Positions 32,397-41,131 of a stretch of 64,000 nt of DNA are shown here, piece by piece. The notes under the pieces were generated by a model. That model did not search any database. It saw nothing but the letters and a program-made list of their open reading frames with translations, and was not told the origin of the DNA. How positions within the stretch are numbered: the stretch's first letter is position 1; the number at the start of each line of letters is the position of its first letter. Source of the stretch: Burkholderiales bacterium JOSHI_001 (GTDB taxonomy: Bacteria > Pseudomonadota > Gammaproteobacteria > Burkholderiales > Burkholderiaceae_C). The stretch is from the NCBI GenBank assembly GCA_000244995.1, contig CM001438.1:124001-188000 (forward strand), in the 5' to 3' direction. Position numbers and translations under genes: made by a program.

Positions 32397-33257
32397 TCAG
32401 GCCCCGGCCTGCGCCAGCAGCCAGTCGCGGAAGGCCCGCATGGCGGCTGTCGGGCGGCGGGACTTCAAGCGCGTGAGCCAGTAGCCGCCCACGTCCACCT
32501 GCACGTCGAACACCCGCAGCAGCCGGCCCGCCGCCAGGTCGCGGCTGAACAGGGCCAGGGGCAGCAGCGCGACGCCCGCACCCTGGGCGGCGGCTTCGGC
32601 CATGGCCAGGGACGAGTCGAAGACCATGCCGCGCAGCACCGGGGCCGGCACGCCCGCGGCGGCGAACCAGGCCAGCCACTCGTCGCTGCGGTAGCTGCGC
32701 AGCAGGGCTTCGCGGTGCAGGTCGCGGGGGTGGGCCAGGCGCTGGGCCAGCGCCGGGGCGCAGGCCGCCGCCAGAGGCGCCTGCAGCAGGGGCAGCGCCT
32801 CGGTGCCGTGCCAGGCGCCGTCGCCGAAGCGCAGCGCGAAGTCCAGGCCTTCGCCAGCCATGTCCACCCGGTTGTTGTGCGTGAACAGGCGCAGGTCCAC
32901 CCGCGGGTGCGCGGCCTGGAAGTGGCGCAGCCGCGGGATCAGCCAGCCCACGGCGAAGGTGCCCACCACGCCCACGGTGAGCACCTCGCGCGCACGTTGG
33001 GTGCGAAATCCGGCCAGCAGCGCCGCCATGCGGGCGAAGGAGTCGGCGAGAAGCGGCACCAGCGCCAGGCCCTCGTCGGTCAGCGCCAGCCCGCGCGGCA
33101 GGCGCCGGAACAGCGCCACGCCCAGGCGCTGCTCCAGCCCGTTCACATGCCGGCTGACCGCGGTGGGCGTCAGGTTCAACTCCTCGGCCGCGCGGGTGAA
33201 GTTCAGGTGCCGGGCGGACACCTCGAAGGCGCGCAAGGCGTTCAGCGGCAAGTCCAT
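32397..33257 (-). CDS. AmpR-like LysR regulator
   Basis: 286 residues. The HTH sequence LPLNALRAFEVSARHLNFTR with AAEELNLTPTAVSRHVNGLE and the wing RLPRGLALTDEG is that of the AmpR/GcvA group. The effector domain has TFAVGWLIPRLRHF and DFALRFGDGAWHGTEALPLL. It is divergent from a class A beta-lactamase gene with 99 bases between them, the standard arrangement for AmpR or PenR-type inducible beta-lactamases, where muropeptides are the effectors. No clear T-N11-A dyad stood out in the shared region. Confidence 0.85.
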   Translation of the reverse strand: MDLPLNALRAFEVSARHLNFTRAAEELNLTPTAVSRHVNGLEQRLGVALFRRLPRGLALTDEGLALVPLLADSFARMAALLAGFRTQRAREVLTVGVVGTFAVGWLIPRLRHFQAAHPRVDLRLFTHNNRVDMAGEGLDFALRFGDGAWHGTEALPLLQAPLAAACAPALAQRLAHPRDLHREALLRSYRSDEWLAWFAAAGVPAPVLRGMVFDSSLAMAEAAAQGAGVALLPLALFSRDLAAGRLLRVFDVQVDVGGYWLTRLKSRRPTAAMRAFRDWLLAQAGA

Positions 33258-33356
33258 GGGGTCTCCTGGCCTGAGTTTTCCTGGGGTCTTGCCTGCATTA
33301 TTTCCGCTGGTGGCGCCGAGCCGCCCGGTCTATCTTTGGCCCCGTCGTCACCCAGG

Positions 33357-34280
33357 ATGAACACCACCATGCCTCTGTCTCGCCGCCACTTCAGCGCCCT
33401 TTCACTGGCCAGCCTGTCGCCCCTGGCGGGGGCCGCAGGCCAGCCCGAGCATCGACAAAACCGCAGCCCGGATCCGCTGCCCGCCGCACTGGCGGCGCTG
33501 GAGCGCCGCAGCGGCGGCCGCCTGGGTGTGTGGATCGAGGACAGCGCCACCGGCCGCGTGCTGGCCCAGCGCGCCGATGACAGGTTTGCGATGTGCAGCA
33601 CCTTCAAGTGGCTGGTCTGCGCGCAGCTGCTGCAAAGCGTGGACCGTGGCGAAGCCCGGCTGGACCAGGTGCTGCCCTTCGGCAAGGCGGACCTGGTGGC
33701 CTGGTCGCCGGTGACCGAGCGGCACGCCCAGGGCGCCGGCCTGAGCCTGGCGGCGCTGTGCCAAGCCACGCTGACCACCAGCGACAACACCGCCGGCAAC
33801 CTGCTGCTGGCGCGGCTGGGCGGCCCGGCCGCCTTCACCGCCGCCTTGCGCGCCCAGGGCGACGCCGTCACCCGCCTGGACCGGGTGGAGCCGGACCTGA
33901 ACCGTTTCCCGCCGGGCGAAGAGCGCGACAGCAGCAGCCCGCGCGCCATGGCCGCCCAGCTGCGCCGCTTCCTGCTGGGCGACGGCCTGGCGCCGGGTTC
34001 GCGCCAGCAGTTGACCGACTGGATGCAGGCCAGCACCACCGGCGCCAGGCGGCTGCGCGCCGGCCTGCCCGCCGGCTGGCGCCTGGCCACCAAGACCGGC
34101 ACGGCCGATGGCGACGCGCCGCGCGACAACCACACCAACGAGGTGGGCGTGCTCTGGCCGCCGGGGCGCGCACCGCTGGTGGTGGTGGCCTTTCTGGCCG
34201 GCAGTTCTCAGCCCTTTGCCCAGCGCGAAGCGGTGCTGGCCCGCGTCGCGGCCCAGCTGCCGCGCTTCATCGCCGCCTGA
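33357..34280 (+). CDS. Class A beta-lactamase with Tat signal
   Basis: 307 residues from the ATG at 33357 (303 from 33369, which has the better ribosome-site spacing). The twin-arginine motif SRRHFSAL precedes the hydrophobic signal core, so export is probably by Tat. All class A elements are present: Ser81-x-x-Lys84 (CSTFK), Ser142-Asp-Asn (TTSDNTAGN), Glu178 in RVEPDLN and Lys246-Thr-Gly (ATKTGTADG). It hydrolyses beta-lactams in the periplasm. The divergent AmpR-like gene implies inducible expression. Its stop codon directly abuts that of the convergent methyltransferase gene. Confidence 0.93.
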   Translation: MNTTMPLSRRHFSALSLASLSPLAGAAGQPEHRQNRSPDPLPAALAALERRSGGRLGVWIEDSATGRVLAQRADDRFAMCSTFKWLVCAQLLQSVDRGEARLDQVLPFGKADLVAWSPVTERHAQGAGLSLAALCQATLTTSDNTAGNLLLARLGGPAAFTAALRAQGDAVTRLDRVEPDLNRFPPGEERDSSSPRAMAAQLRRFLLGDGLAPGSRQQLTDWMQASTTGARRLRAGLPAGWRLATKTGTADGDAPRDNHTNEVGVLWPPGRAPLVVVAFLAGSSQPFAQREAVLARVAAQLPRFIAA

Positions 34281-35492
34281 TCAGGCCGCCAGCAGCGTCT
34301 CCAGGCTCTGTTCGCGGATGCCGAAGAAGCGCTTCAGCTCGGCCACCTGGGCCAGCACCGGTTCCCGGGGCTTGGGCTGGGCGCGCTTCACCGCCAGGAT
34401 CATCTTGTTCTTGGCGGTGTGCTCCAGCGAGATGAACTCGAACACCTGGGTGTCGTAGCCCGCGGCTTCCAGCAGCAGGGCGCGCAAAGCGTCGGTCAGC
34501 ATCTCGGCCTGTTCATCGGCATGGACGCCGTGCTGCAGCACCGGCTTCATCGGCCCGGGCGCCAGCAACTGGGGGCGGATCTGCTTGTGGCAGCAGGGCG
34601 ACGCCAGCAGGATGTCGGCCCCGGCTTTCACGCCCAGGGCCAGGGCCAGGTCGGTGGCGGTGTCGCAGGCGTGCAGCGCGATCATCACGTTCATCGCCGC
34701 CGGGCGCTGCTCGTTCAGGTCGCCTTGTTCGAAGCGCAGGCCGTCCAGCTGCAGGCGGCCGATGATGGCATTGCACTGCTTCACCAGGTCGGGCCGCAGT
34801 TCCAGCCCGGTGACCTGGGGCCGCACGCCCTGCGCGCGCAGCCAGTCGTGCACCGCGAAGGTGAGGTAGCCCTTGCCGGCGCCGAAGTCCATCACCGTCA
34901 GCGCCTTGGCACCGGCCAGACGGGACGCGCCGAGCGCATTGCTGAAGATCTCGACGAACTTGTTGATCTGCTTCCACTTGGCGGCCATGCTGGGCACCAG
35001 GTGGGCCTGCGCATCGGTGACGCCCAGGGCGTGCAGGAAGGGCCGGGTCAGCGACAGCAGGCGCTTCTTCTCGCGGTTGTGGGCGGCAGGGGCGGCGGCG
35101 GCGGCATCGCCATGGGCCAGGGTCTTCACCACCAGGTGACCTTTGCCCTTCTTCGACAGTGACAGCTGCAGTTCCTGTTGTGTGGTGTGCAGGTGGGCGT
35201 TGCGAAAGGGCGCGCCCAACAGGGCGTCCACCTGGGCCAGGCTTTCGTCCAACGGCAGGTTCTTGGTGATGTCGCGCGTGTCGTGGCGGTGCAGGAAGCT
35301 CAGGTGCGGCACCCCGCGCAGGTCGATCAGGCGCACCTGGGTGCGCTGCCAGCCGGGTTCACCCCCCTGCGGCTTGGCCAGCACCAGCGAGACGAAGCGC
35401 TGCTGCGCCACCGCCTCGCGCAGCGCGGCCAGGAAGCGGGCGCTTTGGGGGTCGGCACCGGGCGTGTCGGCGGGGTCGGCAGTCAGGGGCAT
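34281..35492 (-). CDS. Class I SAM-dependent methyltransferase (Methyltransf_32 type)
   Basis: 403 residues. A beta-strand-rich N-terminal domain of about 180 residues (RFVSLVLAKPQGGEPGWQRT, HDTRDITKNLP) precedes a methyltransferase domain with the SAM motif LTVMDFGAGKGYLTFAV near residue 205, GLELRPDLVKQCN and the ALHACDTATD and ASPCCHKQIRPQL motifs near 270-305. These are the marks of a methyltransferase family related to eukaryotic METTL25 proteins, whose substrate is not established; an RNA or protein target is possible. It is convergent with the beta-lactamase with no gap. Confidence 0.8.
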   Translation of the reverse strand: MPLTADPADTPGADPQSARFLAALREAVAQQRFVSLVLAKPQGGEPGWQRTQVRLIDLRGVPHLSFLHRHDTRDITKNLPLDESLAQVDALLGAPFRNAHLHTTQQELQLSLSKKGKGHLVVKTLAHGDAAAAAPAAHNREKKRLLSLTRPFLHALGVTDAQAHLVPSMAAKWKQINKFVEIFSNALGASRLAGAKALTVMDFGAGKGYLTFAVHDWLRAQGVRPQVTGLELRPDLVKQCNAIIGRLQLDGLRFEQGDLNEQRPAAMNVMIALHACDTATDLALALGVKAGADILLASPCCHKQIRPQLLAPGPMKPVLQHGVHADEQAEMLTDALRALLLEAAGYDTQVFEFISLEHTAKNKMILAVKRAQPKPREPVLAQVAELKRFFGIREQSLETLLAA

Positions 35493-35519
35493 GCGCGATT
35501 GTCGCCGCGCCGCCCGCCC

Positions 35520-36764
35520 TCACTGGGACACGTGGATGACGTCGCGCACCAGCGGGTAGATCTGCTGCTGCCAGCGCTTGCCGCTGAACACGCCGTAGTG
35601 GCCCACATTGGGCTGCACGTAGTGGGTGCGCATGTAGGGTCGCAGGCTGCTGGCCAGGTCCTGCGCGGCCAGGGTCTGGCCCACGCTGCAGATGTCGTCG
35701 CGTTCGCCCTCCACCGTCACCAGCGCGGTGCGGCGGATGGCGGCCGAGTTCACGCGCCGGCCGCGGAACATCAGTTCGCCACGCGGCAGGTCGAAGGTCT
35801 GGAACACCTTCTCCACCGTCTCCAGGTAGAAGTCGGCCGACAGGTCGGCCACCGCCATGTACTCCTCGTAGAAGGTGCGGGTCACATCGGCCTGCTCGAA
35901 CTCGTCCTCCACCAGGTGCTTGTAGTAGGACTTGAAGGCGCTGAGGTGGCGCTCCTTGTTCATGCTGATGAAGGCCGACAGCTGCACGAAGCCGGGGTAG
36001 ACGCGCCGCCCGGCACCACGGTGGCGCCAGGGCACAGGGCTGATGAGGTTCTTGCGAAACCATTCGATGGGCTTGGACGTGGCCAGGGTGTTCACCGTGG
36101 TCGGGCTCACGCGGCAGTCGATGGGGCCGGCCATCAGGGTCAGGCTGGCGGGGGTGGCGGGGTGGCCGTCCTCGCTCATCAGCGCTACCGCCGCCAGGGA
36201 CGCCACGCAGGGCTGGCACACCGCCAGCACATGGCTGCCCGGGCCCATGACGGCCAGGAACTGCATGATGTGCTCGGTGTACTCGTCCAGGCCGAAGCGG
36301 CCGGCGGACAGCGGCACGTCGCGCACGTTGTGCCAGTCGCTGACGTGCACGTCGTGGTCGGGCAGCATGGTGCGCACCGTGTCGCGCAGCAATGTGGCGA
36401 AATGGCCCGACATGGGCGCCACCACCAGCACCTTGGGCTGCACCGGTGCGCCCACTTTGCGAAAGCGCAGCAGGGTGCCGAAGGGGGTGGTGTGCACCAC
36501 CTCCTCTTCCACCGGCCAGTCGCGGCCCGCGTGTTCACCGCTGCCCGGCACCTGGGTGATGCGCCAGGCCGGCCGGTGGTGGGTGACACGCGCCAGGTCC
36601 AGCACCTTCAGCGCCGCGGCGGCGCAGCGCGTGCCCAGGCTGGGCAGCGGGGCCAGCGTGCTGGCGCCGGCGGCGGCCGGCATCAGCAAGGGGGGCGCCA
36701 GCCGCGCCAAGGTGTGCAGCGGCCACAACAGGTCGGTATGGGCCTGGTAGGTGGTGTAAAGCAT
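35520..36764 (-). CDS. phaZ: Intracellular polyhydroxyalkanoate depolymerase
   Basis: 414 residues. The start MLYTTYQAHTDLLWPLHTLA and the catalytic segment HVLAVCQPCVASLAAVALM, where Cys replaces the usual Ser nucleophile, are characteristic of the intracellular PhaZ family; the acid and His lie in GERDDICSVGQT and QPNVGHYGVFSG. It degrades stored poly-3-hydroxybutyrate granules. In-frame sequence continues upstream to 36980, but it lacks family similarity, so 36764 is used. It is divergent from the GST gene, with 158 bases between. Confidence 0.93.
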   Translation of the reverse strand: MLYTTYQAHTDLLWPLHTLARLAPPLLMPAAAGASTLAPLPSLGTRCAAAALKVLDLARVTHHRPAWRITQVPGSGEHAGRDWPVEEEVVHTTPFGTLLRFRKVGAPVQPKVLVVAPMSGHFATLLRDTVRTMLPDHDVHVSDWHNVRDVPLSAGRFGLDEYTEHIMQFLAVMGPGSHVLAVCQPCVASLAAVALMSEDGHPATPASLTLMAGPIDCRVSPTTVNTLATSKPIEWFRKNLISPVPWRHRGAGRRVYPGFVQLSAFISMNKERHLSAFKSYYKHLVEDEFEQADVTRTFYEEYMAVADLSADFYLETVEKVFQTFDLPRGELMFRGRRVNSAAIRRTALVTVEGERDDICSVGQTLAAQDLASSLRPYMRTHYVQPNVGHYGVFSGKRWQQQIYPLVRDVIHVSQ

Positions 36765-36922
36765 GGGTGCTCCCTCAAGGCCGTGGTGAAGCCAGCGACG
36801 CAAGGTTCGCGCCGCGCCAAGCCGGTGCACAAAGGCGCGACAAGACAGCGCACAGACCGAGTGCACACGGGCACACCAATTGCGTTGCTTGCCGGGCACC
36901 CGACCCGCTGGAGACCGTCCGC

Positions 36923-37660
36923 ATGCCCACCGCCACCAAGAAGCCGGCCCGCAAAGCCCCCGCCAAGAAGGCCGCCCCACCCGCCGCCAGGCCGGCCGGC
37001 AAGGCCGCCAGCGCCACGCTCACGCTCAGCAGCAAGAACTACTCGTCCTGGTCACTGCGCGGCTGGTTGCTCGCGCGCTTTGCCGGCCTGCCGTTCCAGG
37101 AGGTGATGGTGGCGGCCGACGATGCTGGTGCGCGGCGCGAGCTGCTGCTGCTGGCGCCGTCCATCCTGGTGCCCTGCCTCACACATGATGGTGCACGGGT
37201 GTGGAACACGATGGCCATTGCCGGCTACCTGGACGAGTTGTATCCCGCCGCTGGCCTGCTGCCCGCCGACCGCATCGCCCGGGCGCACTGCCGTTCGGTC
37301 TGCGGCGAAATGAACTCGGGCTTCGCCAACCTGCGCTCGGCCCTGCCGATGAACCTGAAGGCCCATTACCCCGGCCACAAGGTCTGGGGCGGCGCCTTGC
37401 CGGACATCGAGCGCGTGCTGGACATCTGGCGCGAATGCCTGGCCACCTACGGCGGCCCCTTCCTGTTCGGCAAGAAGCGCTGCATGGCCGACGCCATGTT
37501 CGCGCCCGTGGTCACCCGCTTCCTCACCTACGACCTGAAGCTGCCGCCCGCCTGCCGCGACTACTGCACCACCATCATCGCCCTGCTCGAGATGCAGGAG
37601 TGGATCGCCGCGGCGCGGCTGGAACCGGCCGAGATCGAAGAACTGGACATGGACTTCTGA
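36923..37660 (+). CDS. Glutathione S-transferase with Lys/Ala/Pro-rich N-terminal tail
   Basis: 245 residues. Residues about 30-245 are a GST: thioredoxin-like domain starting LTLSSKNYSSWSLRGWLLAR, with the PSILVPCL cis-Pro segment, NTMAIAGYLDELYP for glutathione binding, and a helical C-domain (DAMFAPVVTRFLTYDL). The first 29 residues (TATKKPARKAPAKKAAPPAA and on) are Lys/Ala/Pro repeats like histone H1 or the PhaP/AlgP tails, which would bind DNA, RNA or a polyanion surface. Whether the tail is translated depends on the ATG at 36923; the next in-frame Met is well inside the GST domain, so it is probably real. It is divergent from phaZ. Confidence 0.85.
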   Translation: MPTATKKPARKAPAKKAAPPAARPAGKAASATLTLSSKNYSSWSLRGWLLARFAGLPFQEVMVAADDAGARRELLLLAPSILVPCLTHDGARVWNTMAIAGYLDELYPAAGLLPADRIARAHCRSVCGEMNSGFANLRSALPMNLKAHYPGHKVWGGALPDIERVLDIWRECLATYGGPFLFGKKRCMADAMFAPVVTRFLTYDLKLPPACRDYCTTIIALLEMQEWIAAARLEPAEIEELDMDF

Positions 37661-37699
37661 GCGCGGGGCGGCGCCGCCACCCCGGCGCCCGAGCGGCCT

Positions 37700-38122
37700 T
37701 CACTTCCAGGACGAAGGCGCCGGCACCGGGCAGGGGCCGGGCATGTCCACGGTCTTGAAGTCGGACGGGCCCACGATTTCCAGGTACTCCATGTCCGGCG
37801 AATAGTCGAACAGGTAGTGCACGATGCCGGGGCGCTGGTGCACGCAGTCGCCGGCTTCCACCAGGGTGACCTTGTCTTCGTACATGAACTTGGCCCAACC
37901 CTTGTTCATGATGACAATGTGGAACTGCGCCTCATGGCGGTGCCAGCCGGTGCCCTTTTCGGGCACCTGGTTGGCCTTCACCAGCTGGGCGATCACGCGG
38001 CCCGCGGTGGCGGCTTCCACGCCCAGGTCCTTGTAGAGGAAGAAGTCGCGCAAGCCATCGCTGCGCCAGGCGGTGTCCGCCGGCTTCACATGGGAAAACT
38101 TCGTGCTGGTCACGTCCAACAT
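37700..38122 (-). CDS. Cupin-domain protein
   Basis: 140 residues with a single cupin barrel: the metal-binding motif HRHEAQFHIVIMNKGWAKFM near residue 61-80 and the second motif GDCVHQRPGIVHYLF near 90. It is cytoplasmic and small enough to be a stand-alone sensor, isomerase or dioxygenase-like protein. Its N-terminal 45 residues (RDFFLYKDLGVEAATAGRV) describe the substrate-binding strand seen in cupin_2 proteins. The specific role is not evident. It is convergent with the GST gene, with a GC-rich 39-base gap. Confidence 0.85.
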   Translation of the reverse strand: MLDVTSTKFSHVKPADTAWRSDGLRDFFLYKDLGVEAATAGRVIAQLVKANQVPEKGTGWHRHEAQFHIVIMNKGWAKFMYEDKVTLVEAGDCVHQRPGIVHYLFDYSPDMEYLEIVGPSDFKTVDMPGPCPVPAPSSWK

Positions 38123-38211
38123 GGGGCAGCCCTCCGGCGGTGGATGAAAACACCGCGGGTGCGTGCAAGAGACATTCCAAGCCCCGGGGACCTGGGTTGC
38201 ACCGCAACGGG

Positions 38212-39756
38212 TCAGGCCAGCTTGAAGCCGTTCATCAGCCCGGCCAGGTGGCGCGCCTGGTCCTGCATGCTCTGGGCCGCGGCGGCGCTTTGCTCCACCA
38301 GGGCCGAGTTCTGCTGCGTGCTCTGGTCCAGGTGCGCCACCGCGCTGCAGACCTGGCCGATGCTGTCGCTCTGGCGTTCGGCCGCGCGGGTGATCTCACC
38401 GATGATGGTGTTCACCCGCTGCACCGAGCCCACGATGTCCTGCATGGTGCTGCCGGCGTCGGCCGCCAGCTGGGTGCCCGATTCCACCTTCTCCACCGAT
38501 TGCCCTATCAGGCCCTTGATTTCACGCGCCGCCTGCGCGCTGCGCTGGGCCAGGCTGCGCACTTCGCTGGCCACCACCGCGAAGCCGCGGCCCTGTTCGC
38601 CCGCGCGCGCGGCTTCCACGGCGGCGTTCAGCGCCAGGATGTTGGTCTGGAAGGCGATGCCGTCGATCACGCCGGTGATGTCCGCGATGCGCTTGCTGCT
38701 GGCGTGGATGTCCTGCATGGTGCCCACCACGCGTGAAACCACCTCGCCGCCGCGGCTGGCCACGTGGGCGGCGTTGGCCGCCAGCTCGTGCGCCTGGCGC
38801 GCCGAGTCGGTGGACTGGCGAACCATTTCGGTGATCTGCTGCAGCGACGACGAGGCCTGCTGCAGGCTGGCCGCGGTCTGCTCGGTGCGTGCGGACAGGT
38901 CCTGGTTGCCCTGGGCGATCTCGGTGCTGGCGGTGGCAATGTTGTGGGTGGACTGGCGCACCTTGCCCACCATGGCCTGCAGCCTGTCGTTCATTTCCTT
39001 CAGCGACCCCAGCAGGCGGCCGGTTTCGTCGCTGCCGCCGGCTTCGATGTGCGAGCTCAGGTCGCCCGAGGCCACCGTGCCGGCCACACCCATGGCGGTG
39101 TTCAGCGGCGCCACGATGCTGCGGGTGAGATGCCAGCCGATGAAGGCCGAGCCCAGCAGCGTCACCAGGCCGCCGGCGGCCAGCATCCAGTCCAGCCGGT
39201 GGCTGGCGGCTTCTGCCTGCGCCGAGGCGCTTTCCACCTGCCGGTGCTGCAGCGCCGCGAAGTCGGTCAGCAGCGCCAGGGCCTGGGCCGAAGCGGGGTC
39301 GATCCTGGTGGTGATGATCTTGGCCGCCTGCTCGGTGTTGAACTGCGAGGCCAGGTTCACCGCGTCGATGAAATCCTTGTCCATGCGCTGGTCGATGGCC
39401 TGCACCTGGTCGATCAAGGCCTTCTCGGGCGCGCTCAAGCCCTGGCCTTGCAACTGTTTCATCGTGAGCAGGAAGGTGGCGCGCTCCTTCTTGGCCTGCG
39501 CTTCGGCCGCCTGCACACCTTCCATGGTGGCGTTCAGACCCATGTTGCGCACCGCCACGGCGGCGTTGGCCAGGCTCTGGCGCATGCCGTAGGCGCTGTC
39601 CTGGCGGTCCACGATCACCCGCATGGCCTCGGACGTGGCCTGCCGCGCCTGGCGGTTGCCGACGATGCTGATGCCCAGCATCAGCGCCGCAGCTGCCAGC
39701 ATGGTGCCCAGGCCCAGCGCCAGGCGCGAGCCGATGTTCAGGTTGGACGTTTTCAT
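38212..39756 (-). CDS. Methyl-accepting chemotaxis protein
   Basis: 514 residues. Membrane segment 1 at about residues 10-30, a four-helix-bundle periplasmic domain to about 190, membrane segment 2 near 192-212, a HAMP domain, then the coiled signalling domain with the hairpin tip GIAFQTNILALNAAVEAARA and the flanking helices. It senses a ligand across the inner membrane and controls CheA. The in-frame sequence upstream of 39756 lacks features, so MKTSNLNIGSRLALGLG is the start. A periplasmic Cache protein gene lies 65 bases upstream on the same strand and may supply a sensor partner; flhDC lie beyond. Confidence 0.93.
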   Translation of the reverse strand: MKTSNLNIGSRLALGLGTMLAAAALMLGISIVGNRQARQATSEAMRVIVDRQDSAYGMRQSLANAAVAVRNMGLNATMEGVQAAEAQAKKERATFLLTMKQLQGQGLSAPEKALIDQVQAIDQRMDKDFIDAVNLASQFNTEQAAKIITTRIDPASAQALALLTDFAALQHRQVESASAQAEAASHRLDWMLAAGGLVTLLGSAFIGWHLTRSIVAPLNTAMGVAGTVASGDLSSHIEAGGSDETGRLLGSLKEMNDRLQAMVGKVRQSTHNIATASTEIAQGNQDLSARTEQTAASLQQASSSLQQITEMVRQSTDSARQAHELAANAAHVASRGGEVVSRVVGTMQDIHASSKRIADITGVIDGIAFQTNILALNAAVEAARAGEQGRGFAVVASEVRSLAQRSAQAAREIKGLIGQSVEKVESGTQLAADAGSTMQDIVGSVQRVNTIIGEITRAAERQSDSIGQVCSAVAHLDQSTQQNSALVEQSAAAAQSMQDQARHLAGLMNGFKLA

Positions 39757-39821
39757 CAAGGGGTGCCGGCTGGGGTGGGGGTGGGCACCGGTCGGGGGCC
39801 GGCGCGGAGGGAAGTAAGAGT

Positions 39822-40286
39822 TCAGTCGCGGAACACACCCGAGCCCACGGCCAGGTCGCCCACGCGTTCGATGTAGTTCACGCGGCTCTGGATCTGGTCG
39901 GTGACGGGGTTGCGGAACTTCACCGTGTCGGTCCAGCCCTTGCCCTTGTCCTTGGCCACGTCCACCAGCATCTTGATCAGCGGCTTGCCGTCGGGGTCCT
40001 TCATGCCGATCAGGTCCTTGCCCACCAGCTTGGGGTTGGCGCCGTGGGCCAGGCACTTGCCGTTCAGGTCGTAGATGAAGACGTACAGGTCGCGGTCCTT
40101 CAGGCTCTTGCCGTTGGTCACTTCCTCGAAGGTCTTGTCCGGACCGGCGGACTTGACCATGGCCACGGCCTTCTTCACCAGCGCTTCGGCCTCGGCGGGT
40201 GTGGCGCGCTCGGCGGCCAGGGTGCAGACGCTGGAGGCGGCCAGCAGCAGGGATGCGGCGGTGCGCAGGAAGTGGGTGCGGTTCAT
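39822..40286 (-). CDS. Periplasmic single-Cache sensor protein
   Basis: 154 residues with a signal peptide (HFLRTAASLLLAASSVCTLA) and a mature domain of the single-Cache type: LVKKAVAMVKSAG helix, DLYVFIYDLNGKCLAHG strand pair and ANPKLVGKDLIGMKDPDGKP, ending GVFRD. It has no membrane anchor or output domain, so it is a soluble periplasmic ligand-binding protein, probably for small carboxylates or amines, that must act through a partner. The chemoreceptor gene 65 bases downstream on the same strand is the obvious candidate. Confidence 0.8.
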   Translation of the reverse strand: MNRTHFLRTAASLLLAASSVCTLAAERATPAEAEALVKKAVAMVKSAGPDKTFEEVTNGKSLKDRDLYVFIYDLNGKCLAHGANPKLVGKDLIGMKDPDGKPLIKMLVDVAKDKGKGWTDTVKFRNPVTDQIQSRVNYIERVGDLAVGSGVFRD

Positions 40287-40417
40287 GGGCAAAGTCTCCG
40301 TTGCAAAGGGGGATGGGGCGCCACCCGGGTCGGCCGGGCAGGGCACTTCGGGCATATCGACCCCCCATCGGCGGGCTTGAGCGTGGCCACTGGCGCAGGC
40401 CGTCGGCGAGCGGGCAG

Positions 40418-40446
40418 AAAAAAAGGCGAACCCGGGGGTTCGCCTT
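40418..40446 (-). terminator. Rho-independent terminator downstream of flhC
   Basis: Read on the minus strand, AGGCGAACC pairs with GGTTCGCCT (nine base pairs, four-base loop; 40424-40445) and is followed by a run of seven U (A-tract 40418-40424). It lies 125 bases after the flhC stop and before the Cache gene at 40286, so it should end flhDC transcription. Confidence 0.8.
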
Positions 40447-40570
40447 GAAAGCACAGGGGATGTGCTAGGAGGAGACAAGCAAGAACAACTCTGCTGGCAG
40501 GTTTATCGGTGCTGGGGGCCTGGCTTTCAAGCCCCGGCCGCACCAAAACCCGCCCAATTTGTGAATTAGT

Positions 40571-41131
40571 TCATTCCGCGGGCACGCACAGGTCGCGGCC
40601 CAGGCGGATGGCCCCGGCGTTGCGGCCCTTGCCGGCGCGTGCGGGCGGGTTGCACAGGCCGCACACGAAGTGCTTGGCGATCTCGTGCGGGTGGGTCACG
40701 AAGTGGCCGCCGCACTTGCTGCAGGCGGTCATGGTGAGCATGCCGTTGTCCACGAACTTCACCAGGCGCCAGGCGCGGGTGACGGACAGCTGCGGCTCCA
40801 GCCCTTGCGCCTGCACCTGTTCCAGGTACAGCTTGTAGGCCTTGATGACGGTGTCGATCTCGTCCATCTCCGCCACCTTGTTCAGGTACTCGTGCATGTT
40901 CAGGAACAGGCTGGCGTGGATGTTGGGCTGCCAGGTCATGAACCAGTCGGTGGAAAACGGCAGCTGGCCCTTGCTGGGGCTCTTGCCCGCCACTTCCTTG
41001 TACAGGCGCAGCAGGCGTTCGTAGCTGAGGTCGGTTTCGCTTTCCAGCACCTGCAGCCGGGCGCCCAGCTTGATCAGCTCGACCGCGGTATCAATCTGCT
41101 TGGCTTCGGTCAGGATGCTCTTGACGCGCAT
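40571..41131 (-). CDS. flhC: Flagellar transcriptional regulator FlhC
   Basis: 186 residues, full-length FlhC: the N-terminal helical part TEAKQIDTAVELIKLGARLQ with YKEVAGKSPSKGQLPFS, WQPNIHASLFLN, and the C-terminal zinc-binding cysteines in CSKCGGHFVTHPHEI and FVCGLCNPPARAGK. With FlhD it forms the heterohexamer that activates class II flagellar promoters. It follows flhD on the same strand after a 161-base structured gap, longer than the usual spacing, and is followed by a strong terminator. Confidence 0.96.
   Translation of the reverse strand: MRVKSILTEAKQIDTAVELIKLGARLQVLESETDLSYERLLRLYKEVAGKSPSKGQLPFSTDWFMTWQPNIHASLFLNMHEYLNKVAEMDEIDTVIKAYKLYLEQVQAQGLEPQLSVTRAWRLVKFVDNGMLTMTACSKCGGHFVTHPHEIAKHFVCGLCNPPARAGKGRNAGAIRLGRDLCVPAE

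Noticed and set aside
36765-36980. N-terminal extension of the PHA depolymerase to 36980
   Set aside because: The added 72 residues are Arg/Trp/Cys-rich, overlap the divergent GST gene start and have no counterpart in the family.
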